From: JAIVJZ01 sp036386515
Lineage (GTDB): Bacteria > Acidobacteriota > Blastocatellia > Pyrinomonadales > Pyrinomonadaceae
Length of the DNA: 64,000 bases
Assembly (NCBI GenBank): GCA_036386515.1
Contig: DASVVO010000048.1
Coordinates: 24,494 to 88,493, forward strand
Reading direction: 5' to 3'
Part shown: one piece after another, positions 52,144-61,723 of the stretch
How the letters are laid out: every line of letters starts with the position of its first letter
How positions within the stretch are numbered: position 1 is the stretch's first letter
The notes under the pieces: generated by a model
What the model was told of the DNA's origin: nothing
What the model saw: only the letters and a program-made list of their open reading frames with translations
Database searches by the model: none
Translations under genes and position numbers: made by a program

Positions 52144-52992
52144 CTAATCGCGGGCGCGGAAGATGAGGAAATAGTCCATCCCGTCGGGCTTCACGAAGTC
52201 GTGTTGTGAGACGAGCGTGAAGCCCGCGCGGGCGGCTTCGGCGATCACTTGCCGTTCGTCCAGCCCGTGGTCGTCGCCCGCGCCGTTGCGGTCGATGATG
52301 CCGAGGAGCGCGCCCGCGCCGAGCGAGCGGCGCAGGTTGCGCAGCAGCCGCACCGGCTCGGCGATCTCGTGGTAGGTTTTCAGGAGCAGCACGGCGTCAA
52401 CGCCCGCCGCGGGCAGGCGCGGGTCGTCTTCCCGGCCGAGCACGGGACGAATGTTCGGGAGTTGCTCCCGCGCGGCGCGCGCTTCGATGTGCTTGAGATA
52501 CTCGCGGTTGATCTCGACCGCGTAGACCGCCCCGCTCGCGCCGACCCGCCGCGCGGCGCGCACCGTGAACCAACCCGAACCCGCGCCGATGTCCGCCACG
52601 CGCGAGCCTTCCTTGATCTGCAACAAGTCCATCACGCGGTTGATCTGAAGTTTCTCCTCGCGCTTCGCGTCCTCGAAGATCGAGAGGCTGCCGGTGTAAG
52701 GCGCGCTCGTCGGGCGGTCGAGTTTGCCGGAGTCGCGCGCGGGGGCTTGCGCCGCCGGGGTTTGCCAATCGGCCGGGGCGCGCCGCCCGTCGATGCCTGT
52801 GAAGGCCGGATCACGAACTCCCCACACGATCTGCTGTGGGAGCGACGAGACGACCGAGCCGCCGAGCAGCGTGAAACTCGCCGCCGCGCAGATGAAGATT
52901 TTGACGACGAGCGACCACGGCCTGCGATCGACTTTTGCGTCGGCGGTCTGGTCGTGCGTCGGGTTCACTCGCTCGTGTGTTTCGTCAGGCAT
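52144..52992 (-). CDS. Membrane-anchored/exported class I SAM methyltransferase
   Basis: This 282-residue protein has an N-terminal anchor or signal (VVKIFICAAASFTLLGGSVV) and a methyltransferase domain: GSRVADIGAGSGWFTVRAAR (motif I), VYAVEINREYLKHIEARAAR (motif II) and VDAVLLLKTYHEIAEPVRLL. Similar exported methyltransferases are common in Acidobacteria and related phyla; the substrate is unknown. It is convergent with the helical-repeat gene, with only 15 bases between stops. Confidence 0.87.
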   Translation of the reverse strand: MPDETHERVNPTHDQTADAKVDRRPWSLVVKIFICAAASFTLLGGSVVSSLPQQIVWGVRDPAFTGIDGRRAPADWQTPAAQAPARDSGKLDRPTSAPYTGSLSIFEDAKREEKLQINRVMDLLQIKEGSRVADIGAGSGWFTVRAARRVGASGAVYAVEINREYLKHIEARAAREQLPNIRPVLGREDDPRLPAAGVDAVLLLKTYHEIAEPVRLLRNLRRSLGAGALLGIIDRNGAGDDHGLDERQVIAEAARAGFTLVSQHDFVKPDGMDYFLIFRARD

Positions 52993-53040
52993 GGCTGTTG
53001 AGATGAACGCTTCGCTTCCGGCGTTTGCCGCCGGGAGGCT

Positions 53041-53946
53041 CTAACGGCGCGCGATGATCTGCGTGTAGCGCGCGACGGCCGCGAATTCGGGACGCGCGCC
53101 GAGCGTCCGTTCAAAGGAGAGCAGGCGCGCGTAGGCCTCCGGGGTGCCGGAGAGCGAGGCGGGCAGGTAGTCCGTCACGACGCGCACGCCGCGCGCGGCG
53201 AGCACGCGCAGTTCAGCGCCGGTTGCCAACTCACAAAGCGTCCGTGCGTCGAAAAGTTTGGCCGGGCCGCCGTAGAGAGATTCGTTGACCTGTTCGGTTG
53301 CGAGCGCGCGTTCCGCCTCGTCGAAGTCGTGAGTCTTGAGGGCGGCGCGCATGACCTCGCCCGCGCGGTTGCGCGCGACGAGCGAGACGAGGCCGCCCGG
53401 TTTGACGAGCGCGGCCAGGGCGCGCAGGACGGCGCGCGGGTCGGAGACGTATTCGAGCACGTTATGACAGACGGCCGCGTCAAACGTCTGCGGCGCGAAC
53501 AGTTCGTGCGCGTTTTCGGCGATGGATTGATGAAAGGTGACGCGCGCGGCGAGCGTTTGCGCGCGGGCGGCATCGGCGGCGAGCGCGAGCATCGTAGCCG
53601 ACGGGTCAACGATTGCCGCGCGCCAGCCGAGCGCGGCGAAGCGCAGGGCGAGCGCGCCCGTGCCGCCGCCGAGATCGAGCGCGCGTCGGGCATCACGCCC
53701 GTCCTGCGCTTCGTCGCGGGCGTGTTTCGCCTCCGCGTCGCGTTCGCGTTTCGTCGCGGAGGCGCGGTCGCGTTTCGTTGTGCCCGCGCTCGTCTCCGGT
53801 TCGTCTGAGGCGGAGGGCGCGGCGTGCGCCTCGTTGATGGCGGCGAGAAAGTTTTCCCACGCGATGTCGAGACGCAGACGCCCCTCGACGGTCTCCAGGT
53901 AGGCGGCGTAAGCGGGCGCGCCCGTCTCGAAGCGTGCGTCCGTCAC
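53041..53946 (-). CDS. Class I SAM-dependent methyltransferase coupled to selD
   Basis: This protein is 301 residues from GTG 53946, which overlaps the selD stop as GTGA. Motif I is ALDLGGGTGALALRFAALGW, with VDPSATMLALAADAA and DAAVCHNVLEYVSDPRAVLR. These fit a BioC/SmtA-like methyltransferase. The larger 632-residue frame that extends upstream to 54939 is a shadow of selD and is not used. Translational coupling with selD suggests a possible role in selenium (for example methylation) chemistry, but nothing in the sequence proves it. Confidence 0.85.
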   Translation of the reverse strand: MTDARFETGAPAYAAYLETVEGRLRLDIAWENFLAAINEAHAAPSASDEPETSAGTTKRDRASATKRERDAEAKHARDEAQDGRDARRALDLGGGTGALALRFAALGWRAAIVDPSATMLALAADAARAQTLAARVTFHQSIAENAHELFAPQTFDAAVCHNVLEYVSDPRAVLRALAALVKPGGLVSLVARNRAGEVMRAALKTHDFDEAERALATEQVNESLYGGPAKLFDARTLCELATGAELRVLAARGVRVVTDYLPASLSGTPEAYARLLSFERTLGARPEFAAVARYTQIIARR

Positions 53947-54971
53947 TTGACCGAGAGGGAATGCGCGCCGCGTTCGCTGATGCGACCGATGCGCGCGGCA
54001 TCCGGGTACACTTCGCGCAGGCGCGCGAGGAGCGCATCGGCGCGCGCCGGTTCGATGGAGATCAAGAGGCCGCCCGCCGTTTGCGGGTCGAAGAAGAGAC
54101 TGGCGAGGGGCAAACTCACCGCGCCGCCGATCTCGATGTCGTCGCCGACGTAGAGACGGTTCGTTTTGTCGCCGCTCGTCAACAGACCCTGCGCCGCGAG
54201 GTCGAGCGCGCCCGCGATGAGCGGCACGCTCGCCGCCTCGATCTCGATCGTCACCTCGCTGCCGCGCGCCATCTCCCACGCGTGGCCGAGCAGGGCGAAG
54301 CCCGTCACGTCGGTGGCGGCGTGCGCGCCGAACTCCTGCATGAGAGCCGCCGCCTCGCGCCCCGCCAGCAGCATCGTGTGCAGCGACGCCTCCATCACCT
54401 CCGCGCTCGCCTTGCCGAACTTGATGCCGGTGGAGATGACGCCGGTGCCGAGCGGCTTCGTCAGGAGCAGGGCGTCGCCGGGGCGCGCGCCGCGATTGGT
54501 GATGACGCGGCGCGGGTGGATCGTGCCCGTCACGGCGTAGCCGAACATGATCTGCGGGTCGTCCACGCTGTGGCCGCCGAGCAGCGCGACGTTGTGCGCG
54601 GTCAACACGTCGAGGCCGCCGCGCATGATCTCGCCGAGGATCGAGAAGTCCAGACCTTTTTTCGGGAAGCAGGTGATGGCGAGCGCGGTGATGGGCGTGC
54701 CGCCCATCGCCCACACGTCGTTGATGGAGTTGAGCGCGCTGATGCGTCCGTAGTTGTAGGGGTCGTCCACGATCGGCGTGAAGAAGTCCACGGTCTGGAC
54801 GAGCGCGAGGTCTTCGGTCAACTGATACACGCCCGCGTCGTCCGCCGTCTCGATGCCGACCAGCAGATTGGGATGTTTCGGGATGTTCAGCCCGCCCAGA
54901 ACCTGGGCGAGTGCGCCGGGCGCGAGCTTCGCCGCTCAACCGGCGCAGTTGACCATCTCTGTCAGACGCAT
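53943..54971 (-). CDS. selD: Selenide, water dikinase SelD, itself a selenoprotein
   Basis: SelD makes selenophosphate, the selenium donor for selenocysteine. From ATG 54971 (GGGAGGCTGAAC upstream) the protein reads MRLTEMVNCAG-[TGA]-AAKLAPG; the TGA at 54938–54936 is codon 12, where the family has its catalytic Cys or Sec. It continues as LLVGIETADDAGVYQL, VDFFTPIVDDPYNYGRISAL, GHSVDDPQIMFGYAVTGTIH and FDPQTAGGLLISI, giving 342 residues in total. Reading the frame only from 54830 would lose the active-site loop. A candidate SECIS hairpin follows the TGA. The gene is followed by the overlapping methyltransferase. Confidence 0.95.
54893..54909 (-). promoter_or_regulatory. Candidate SECIS stem-loop in selD
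   Basis: On the minus strand CGCCCAG–GTT–CTGGGCG is a 7-bp perfect stem with a GUU loop, 26 bases after the UGA. The CAGGU apical sequence recalls the fdhF element of E. coli. Confidence 0.7.
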
Positions 54972-55075
54972 GTTCAGCCTCCCTTCTTTACGGTTGCGGC
55001 CTAGATTAACAGTTCGCGTGCGCGCCGCCAAAATCAGCGGGGCGTCAGCGTGCGGCGTCAGGATGCGGCTTCGCT

Positions 55076-58000
55076 CTATTCCCGTTTGGCCTGCGCCGGG
55101 CGCGCGTGCTGCGCGGGGTCTTTGACGTTGAACTTCGTCGGGGCAACGACGGCGCGCGCTTCCGGGTTGTAGTAGTCGTAAACGACGGAGGGCGCGCTCT
55201 TGGCGGCGAGGCCGAAGCGCGGGCGGAAGGTGAACTCGAACTTCGTGCCCCCGGCGCGCGGCCAGAGATAGACGACGAGACGGTCGGGCAGCACGTCGTA
55301 GTGGCTAAACTCCCAGCCCGACTCTTTCATGGCGAGTTCGAGCGAGGCGCGATCCACGTCCGCGCCCGGCGGCAGGCCGACTTCGGCGAGCAGCATCCCG
55401 TAGCCGCGATGCCCGATGCGTTCGGCCGCGACGCGACAGGTGACGGTGTCGCCCGTGGCCGCCGTCGTGCGGTCGAAGCCGACGGTGAGGTTGAGCGCGC
55501 GCGAGTCCTGCGGGCGCGCATGAAGGCCGTCGGCCGCGGCGGCAGCCCACGGGCGGTAATAGGTCGTGACGAGTTGCGCGGTGGCGGCGAAACCCGCGCC
55601 GGAAGCGCGCCTGACCTCGATGCGGTTCGCGCCGACGGCGACGAAGCGCGAGAGGTCGAGCGAGATGGGGTTTGCCGGTTCGTGCGTCGCCGGGAGCGTG
55701 AGCGCGCCCGCGCTTTGGCCGTTGACGAAGACTTCGACCGCCTGCTGCGCCGCCGCCGGTGCGGACTGTGACGCGGCGACGATTTTGTCTCCTGGCGCGC
55801 CGGCCGCGCCCAGCATTGAAAGCGCGTTCAACGCGTCGAGCACGTTGACGGTCGCCTGCGTCGAGAGCCACACGCCGTAACGATCCTTGTTCTTCAAGAG
55901 GAACAGTAGACCGCGATCGACAAGCTCGCCGGAAGCGCGCGGTACGTTCTTCGACGCGGGCATGGAAGCTGCGGACGCGGGCGCGGCGGGTGCGGATGCC
56001 GACGCGGGCGCGGCAGGTTCGGGCGAAGGCGCTCGGGCGGAAACTGCGGCGGAAGTTGAGTCGGCTTTCCCTCCATCCTTCAACTTTTCATCCTTCAACT
56101 TTTCATCCTTCAACTTTACGACTTCATCTTTCGCCTCGTCGCTTTCGCCCTTCGCTTTCGCGAGGGCTTGGACGGCGAGGGCGGTGGTTTCGATGCGTCC
56201 GGCGTTGCCCCAGCCGTGGAAGGGCGTGTTGGTTTCAAGCTGCCAGTAGGAGCCGCCGGCCTCGTCGTGTGCGAGCGCGCGCAGCCGGTTGACGGCGCGC
56301 GCGATCTTCACGGCCGGCTCGCCGCCGTCAATCGCGGCGAGCGCGTAAGAGGCGATCAGGTAAGGCTCGTCCATCTCCTCTGTGCGCGGCGCGAGATAGG
56401 CGAGCGCGCGGCGGAGCGCGTCGGCGGTTTGAGTTCCGCTCTTGTCGTCGGGCGATGCTTTGGCCGCCGCGCGCTGCATGGCGAGGATGCGCGCGACATA
56501 GGAGGTGAGGATCGCGCTTCGCCGGTTCCCGTTCGCGTCTCCGTCGCCCGCGTAAGCCGCCCAACTGCCGTCGGCGCGCTGCTGCCGGATGAGCCACTCG
56601 CGCGCGGCGGCGAGCGCGCTCTCGTCAACGTCGGTGAAGTCGCGCGCGTCCGTCAGAAACCTGACGGCGTAGGCCGTGAGCGCGAGGTCTGGTTCGCCGC
56701 GCCCCCAGTAGGAGAAGCCGCCGCTATCGGAGCGATACGAGAGCAGGCGTTCGTAACCTTGCCGCACGTAGCGCGCGGCCTTCGCGGCGATGGGCGGAGT
56801 GCTCGCGCTGCCGCCGCCGCTCCCGGCCGCGCGCTGGTAGTGGCGCAAGACGAGCAGGCTCGGATAGGTGGAGGAGATCGTCTGTTCGGCGCAGCCGTAA
56901 GGACGCGACATGATCGCCTCCACGCCCTCGATGGCGTGCGCCATGAGGTTCGGGTAAATCTTCAACTCGGCGCGCGCCGTGCGCGGGATGGCCTCGGCGG
57001 GGAGACTGACTTCGAGCCGCGACGACTCGCGCAGGATGTGCGTCGTGGTTTCGGCCACCTCTTCGCCGTCGGGGTGGACGTGGATCGGCTTCTCGATCTG
57101 ATCGCTCGCGTCGCCGCCGATGGCCGTGATGCGCTGCATGCCTGCTTTGACGGACGAGACGGCGCGGAAGTCGAACGTCTCGCGCGAGGCGTCGCCCGCC
57201 GCGACGCTCGCCTGTTTGCGCGCCGGGCTGAGCAGCGTGAACCAGTCTTCGGGCTTGATGTCGAGCGCGACCGTCTGCGCGCGTTCGAGATAATTGCGCA
57301 GGACGACGGGCAGACTGATCTCGTCGCCTTCGGTCAGGACGCGCGGCGGGTCGTGCTCGACGAAGAAAGGCTGGAAGGCGCGTATCTCCTGTTCGACGGT
57401 GCCGAGTTCGCCCGTCTCGGTCGAGCCGATGATGGACATCTTCCAGGTGGTGATGTTGTCGGCGAGTTTGAAGCGCAGTTCGGCGCGCCCGCGCGCGTCG
57501 GTGAGGACGGCGGGTTGCCAGTAGAGCGTTTCGGGAAAATCTTTGCGCAGGCGCGGCGTCGAGATGGGCGGCTTCTGCGTCGCCTGCTCGCCCGGCAGAC
57601 GCTTCAGGAGCGAACTGAAATTTTTTCCTTTCGCGAGATCGCTTACCGACATCGCCAAAGTGTTGAGTTGGACGGCATCCGCCGTGACGGTGACCGTCTC
57701 CGACACGGTGCCGGGGTTGAGGTTGAAGTTCACCGTGGCGAGCGTCGCCGAATACACCTGCACGTCCATGACGACCGCGTGCGAGAAGCCCGACGCCTCG
57801 ACGCGCACGGTGTAGAGTCCGGGGGGCAAGTTGCGGAGCAGGAACTTGCCTTCCTCGTCAGCCCTGGTTTCAAAGACGCGGCCGGTGTGAGACTGGTGCG
57901 TCGCCGTCACGGTCGCCCCGGGCACGGCCGCGCCCTGTGGGTCAACGACCGTGCCGCCGATCGCGCCGGTGTCGCCGGAAAACGTGACGGCGACGCCGGG

Positions 58001-61000
58001 CGTCGCCTGCGGCTCGCGTTCGCGCGCGGACTGATCGGAGACGACGCGGGAAAACTCCGCGACGTTGAAATCGTCCGCCGTCCCCGTCTTTTCGTCCGCG
58101 CCCGCGCTGCGGAGCGTGACGTACTCCAAACGCCGCGTGACGGGCGTCGTGCTCCTCTGCGCCGTTGACTGACCCCCGCCGCCGCTCTCGACCTGGACGC
58201 GGTCGGCGTAGTGCGATTCGACGCGGAAGGCGGCGTAGTAGGCATGTCCCCAGGGGTCTCTCAAATTCGCCGGGTCGAGTCCGACGCGCCGGAGCAGGTC
58301 TTGCAGCGCGGCCTCGTCGCGCGGGAAGCGCGCCGTCGCTTTGAGATAGGCGGCGATGGCCGTGTCGATGCGGGCGCGCGTCTCGGCGAAGTAGTCGATC
58401 GTCGCCATCCAGATGATGAAGTCGTCGTTCGCACCGTAGCTCGCAGGCGTTGACGTGATGCGGCCGTCCGCGCCGCCGCTGAGGACGTTGACGACGTAGT
58501 TCGTGCCGCTCACGTCGAAGCTCAAAGCATAGGGCTGTCCCCAGCGGTCGCGGAGCGCGTCGAGGTCGAAGCCGGTGCGGGCGAGTTCGCTCTTGAGCGC
58601 GAGGGCGTCGCGGATGAAGCCGCCGGTGCGCCGGTGATGCTCCGAGAGGGCGCGGTTGATCGCCTCGCCCGCCGGTCGAAAGTATTCCCACCTGAAATGC
58701 TGCGCCGTCCAATCGTCCGCCGTGCCGTGCCGTTTGTCCGCGCCCGCGCTCGTGAAGGCCAACAGGTCGTTGGCGCGTTCGATGGAGAAGACGGGGCGAT
58801 AGGGCGTGCCCCACGGGTCGCGCAAGTCTTCGAGCGCGATGCCTGCGGCGGAGAGCAGGCGGCTCAGGCTCGCCTCGTCCGTCGGGTGCGCGTCGCCGCG
58901 ATGGTGGCGCGCGTTGATGGCGTTGACGGCTGCTTGCAGGTGAATCGAGGCGAGCGGCGCGTAGATCGATCCCTGGCCGGGGCGCGCGGCGGAGGAACTG
59001 AAAAAGTTCGGGCGATAGTCTTCGTCGTCGCGTTGGAGGAGGAGGTCGGCCACGGTCTCCAGGCCGGCGGGGAGGGGGCGCGACGCGTCGAGTTGTTCGA
59101 TGTCGCGCAGGCCGAGGCCGCCGATTGATTCGAAGCCATACCAGAATCGGTAAAAATAGTTCGAGAAGCCGTAAGGCGCGCCGAAGTCCTGCTCGGTGCG
59201 CGCGCGTTCCTCGACGGCCTTGTCGAAGACGACCACGCCGAGCGCGCTCTCCACGTTGCGCCCGGCCGCGCTGCGGACGCGCACGCCCGCCGTCGCCTCC
59301 TCGCCCGGTTGATAACTCGCGCGGCTCATCCGCACGTCGAATTTCAACTCGCGGTTGCGCGGGTAGATGATCGTGCGCGCGCCCCGCGCGTCATCGTGGT
59401 TGCGTTGTTCGGTAATGCCCGCCGGATAGGCGACGAGCGTCACGCGGTTTTGAAACTCGGGGCGATAGGGCAACTCGATGAGCGCGTGCCCGCCGCGCAG
59501 CCGCGCCGTCTCCGTCGCCACGATGCGGTTGTTGCTCACCACGTCAACCAGCAACTTCATCTCCGCCCGGTTGGACGTGACGCGCGCCGTGATGCCTTCG
59601 CCCGCGCGATAAATCGTCTTGTCCGTCTCGACGCGCAGGACGGGCTGCGAAGTGAACCAGAAACCTTCGACGTGCCGCCCCTCGCGCCCTTCCCGGTCGC
59701 GCGCCGTGAAGCCGACGTGCAAGTCGTCTTCGTCGGCTTCCGGCGATCCCGTCCCGACGACCTTGGCGACGCCGTAAGCGTTCGTCTTGATCGTGCGGGG
59801 AACTTTCAAGACCGCGCCGCGCTCGGAGGGGGGCGTGAGTTTCAACTCACACGAGACGGGCGTGCCGTCGGCGTAGGAGGTGGAGACGTAGAAGGCGAGC
59901 GGCAGCCCGGCGGCCTGTCGATAGTTGCCTGGCGAGACGTAGATGTGAATCGGCTCTTTCGTCAGGCGCAGGTAGAAGCGGCGTTGCTCGGTGCGGTTGG
60001 TGGTCGGGTCTGTGACGTAGGCGGCGTAACCGAGATCGATGAAGCGTTGCCACGTCGAGGCGGCCAGTTCCGCGTGCTCCCGCGCGAGGTTGACGCGCGC
60101 GCGGAAACTTCCGTCGGCCGCCAACTCGCCTTCGTACTTGTCGCCCTCCTCCGTGTCGTACCTCTGCTCCTTGTAATTCCACACGCGCTCCGTCTCGCGC
60201 ACGAGGCGCACGCGCCCGCGCTTGAGCGGCTGGCCGAACAGGTAATCGCCGCGCACCTCCACTTGCGCGTGCTCGCCCGGCAGGTAGTAGCCGCGATCCG
60301 GCGTCGCGCTGACGGCGAAGTTCGGCAACTCGTAGCGACTGATCTTGACGCGCTGCCACGCCACGCTCTCCTCCGAACTGTCGTTGCCGGCCGCGACCTT
60401 GATGCTGTAATCGCCGAGCCGCGTGTTATCCGGGATCGGCCAATCGACGCCGGCGATGCCGAAGCGCGAGGTCTTGAGCGGCGCGGTGAAGATGGTCGTG
60501 TCTTCGGGGTCTTTGATCTCAAGGGTGGCCTCGGCATCGGCGAGCGCGCGGCGGGTGGCATGGTTGAGCAGGAGGGCGCGCAGGTGGAGCGTCTGACCGG
60601 GTTGGTAAAGCGGCTTGTCGCTCGTCAGCAGGATGCGCGTCGTTTGGTTGAGGCTGATGTCGTCGGAGGCGGTCTGCACGACATCGCCGAGCCGCGCCGT
60701 CACTTTGATCTCGCCCTCGCCCGTCTCGATGTGCGCCGGAAGTTTGAAGTCGAGCGTGACGTAGCCGTCGCGGTTCGTCACGCCCGACAATTTCAGCGCG
60801 CCGCTTTCTCCATCTTCGCCGCTTTCATCGAAGACCACTTCCGCCGTCACCGCGACGCCGCCCACGGGGCGCGATGCGAGCGGGTGCTCGGCGCGCACGC
60901 GCACGCGGTAAAGCTGTCCCGCGCCCGCCTCGCTCGCCGCCGCCACGTTCAACTCGAAGAGGTCGGGCGTGATTTCGGAGAGCGAGATGATGCCCGCGGC

Positions 61001-61417
61001 GAGCGGCGGCGGCGTCGCCGTCGTCCCGGCGTTCGTCGTTGTCGGCGCGACCTCGTAGCGCAGGCGATACCAGAGAAGATGCTTGATGTCTTCGCCGGGG
61101 CGCGTGAGGTTCGAGATGGGCAGGAAGGCCGCGACGACGTTTGCGCCGGGCTTCAAAGTCTCCCGTCGCTGCGTGCGCGCGACGACCCGGTCGTGCGGGT
61201 CGAGCAGTTCGAGCTTGATGTGCGCGGGCGAGGCGTGCCCCGTGTGGTTCTCGACCGCGAGCGAGATTTTGCTGTGGCCGGCGGCGAGCGAGATTCGCGT
61301 CGTCGCTTCGTTGACGCGAAGCGAAAGAGTCTGCGTTGCGTTGACAAGTGATGCGACTGCGAGGGCGCAGAGACACACCTGTAGACAGGGTAGAAGGGAG
61401 AGCCATCTACGGCGCAT
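55076..61417 (-). CDS. Giant bacterial alpha-2-macroglobulin with inserted CarboxypepD-reg and T2SG-like blocks
   Basis: This 2113-residue protein starts at ATG 61417 (GGAGGTGTCCT upstream) with a signal peptide. Macroglobulin domains are seen in IRLLTSDKPLYQPGQTLHLR-like segments and VETDKTIYRAGEGITARV. At about residues 800–1070 there are three short DPWGxPY blocks ending AGADxxxGTADDW, resembling the C-terminal fold of type II pseudopilin G. At about 1150–1230 there is a carboxypeptidase-regulatory domain (GTVVDPQGAAVPGATVTATH). The thioester motif YGCAEQT lies near residue 1507. A Lys-rich insert (residues 1765–1780) is encoded by a tandem repeat at 56075–56125. Such proteins trap proteases or protect the envelope. 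No pbpC gene is adjacent. Confidence 0.9.
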   Translation of the reverse strand: MRRRWLSLLPCLQVCLCALAVASLVNATQTLSLRVNEATTRISLAAGHSKISLAVENHTGHASPAHIKLELLDPHDRVVARTQRRETLKPGANVVAAFLPISNLTRPGEDIKHLLWYRLRYEVAPTTTNAGTTATPPPLAAGIISLSEITPDLFELNVAAASEAGAGQLYRVRVRAEHPLASRPVGGVAVTAEVVFDESGEDGESGALKLSGVTNRDGYVTLDFKLPAHIETGEGEIKVTARLGDVVQTASDDISLNQTTRILLTSDKPLYQPGQTLHLRALLLNHATRRALADAEATLEIKDPEDTTIFTAPLKTSRFGIAGVDWPIPDNTRLGDYSIKVAAGNDSSEESVAWQRVKISRYELPNFAVSATPDRGYYLPGEHAQVEVRGDYLFGQPLKRGRVRLVRETERVWNYKEQRYDTEEGDKYEGELAADGSFRARVNLAREHAELAASTWQRFIDLGYAAYVTDPTTNRTEQRRFYLRLTKEPIHIYVSPGNYRQAAGLPLAFYVSTSYADGTPVSCELKLTPPSERGAVLKVPRTIKTNAYGVAKVVGTGSPEADEDDLHVGFTARDREGREGRHVEGFWFTSQPVLRVETDKTIYRAGEGITARVTSNRAEMKLLVDVVSNNRIVATETARLRGGHALIELPYRPEFQNRVTLVAYPAGITEQRNHDDARGARTIIYPRNRELKFDVRMSRASYQPGEEATAGVRVRSAAGRNVESALGVVVFDKAVEERARTEQDFGAPYGFSNYFYRFWYGFESIGGLGLRDIEQLDASRPLPAGLETVADLLLQRDDEDYRPNFFSSSAARPGQGSIYAPLASIHLQAAVNAINARHHRGDAHPTDEASLSRLLSAAGIALEDLRDPWGTPYRPVFSIERANDLLAFTSAGADKRHGTADDWTAQHFRWEYFRPAGEAINRALSEHHRRTGGFIRDALALKSELARTGFDLDALRDRWGQPYALSFDVSGTNYVVNVLSGGADGRITSTPASYGANDDFIIWMATIDYFAETRARIDTAIAAYLKATARFPRDEAALQDLLRRVGLDPANLRDPWGHAYYAAFRVESHYADRVQVESGGGGQSTAQRSTTPVTRRLEYVTLRSAGADEKTGTADDFNVAEFSRVVSDQSAREREPQATPGVAVTFSGDTGAIGGTVVDPQGAAVPGATVTATHQSHTGRVFETRADEEGKFLLRNLPPGLYTVRVEASGFSHAVVMDVQVYSATLATVNFNLNPGTVSETVTVTADAVQLNTLAMSVSDLAKGKNFSSLLKRLPGEQATQKPPISTPRLRKDFPETLYWQPAVLTDARGRAELRFKLADNITTWKMSIIGSTETGELGTVEQEIRAFQPFFVEHDPPRVLTEGDEISLPVVLRNYLERAQTVALDIKPEDWFTLLSPARKQASVAAGDASRETFDFRAVSSVKAGMQRITAIGGDASDQIEKPIHVHPDGEEVAETTTHILRESSRLEVSLPAEAIPRTARAELKIYPNLMAHAIEGVEAIMSRPYGCAEQTISSTYPSLLVLRHYQRAAGSGGGSASTPPIAAKAARYVRQGYERLLSYRSDSGGFSYWGRGEPDLALTAYAVRFLTDARDFTDVDESALAAAREWLIRQQRADGSWAAYAGDGDANGNRRSAILTSYVARILAMQRAAAKASPDDKSGTQTADALRRALAYLAPRTEEMDEPYLIASYALAAIDGGEPAVKIARAVNRLRALAHDEAGGSYWQLETNTPFHGWGNAGRIETTALAVQALAKAKGESDEAKDEVVKLKDEKLKDEKLKDGGKADSTSAAVSARAPSPEPAAPASASAPAAPASAASMPASKNVPRASGELVDRGLLFLLKNKDRYGVWLSTQATVNVLDALNALSMLGAAGAPGDKIVAASQSAPAAAQQAVEVFVNGQSAGALTLPATHEPANPISLDLSRFVAVGANRIEVRRASGAGFAATAQLVTTYYRPWAAAAADGLHARPQDSRALNLTVGFDRTTAATGDTVTCRVAAERIGHRGYGMLLAEVGLPPGADVDRASLELAMKESGWEFSHYDVLPDRLVVYLWPRAGGTKFEFTFRPRFGLAAKSAPSVVYDYYNPEARAVVAPTKFNVKDPAQHARPAQAKRE

Positions 61418-61723
61418 AGGACACCTCCAATTGTGCGGCTGTGATGCGCGCCTCTCGCACAATGGTTGTTGCGGCCATCCGAAAAAATATTTTTTGTGAT
61501 TAAAATTTCGTGAGGCGCGGGCAAGCAACCGCGCGCGAGTGCGGCGGCAACAAAGCGACGACACATCGGAGCCGGAGATGTTATTCGCCGCGTCGTCCCG
61601 TTCGGCGGCGCGCTTCGATCTCCGGCGCGCCGCAAAAAAAAGCTCACCGCCCCGATCCTTTCGCGCCGCTCGCGGTAACAACAAACGGCGGCAAGTTCTC
61701 GACGGAAACGAGCACCTCAGGTT
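61418..61723. other. Divergent intergenic region, no gene seen
   Basis: This stretch of 306 bases separates the macroglobulin start from the sigma-factor start and should hold both promoters. No conserved motif, RNA or repeat was recognisable by eye apart from an A-rich run near 61630. Confidence 0.6.

Noticed and set aside
53041..54939. Single 632-residue protein
   Set aside because: Its first half lies over selD in another frame and is Arg/Pro-rich; only the part from 53946 shows methyltransferase motifs.
59309..61351. 680-residue plus-strand gene
   Set aside because: Antisense shadow of the macroglobulin in a high-GC region; no domain and Arg/Val-biased composition.
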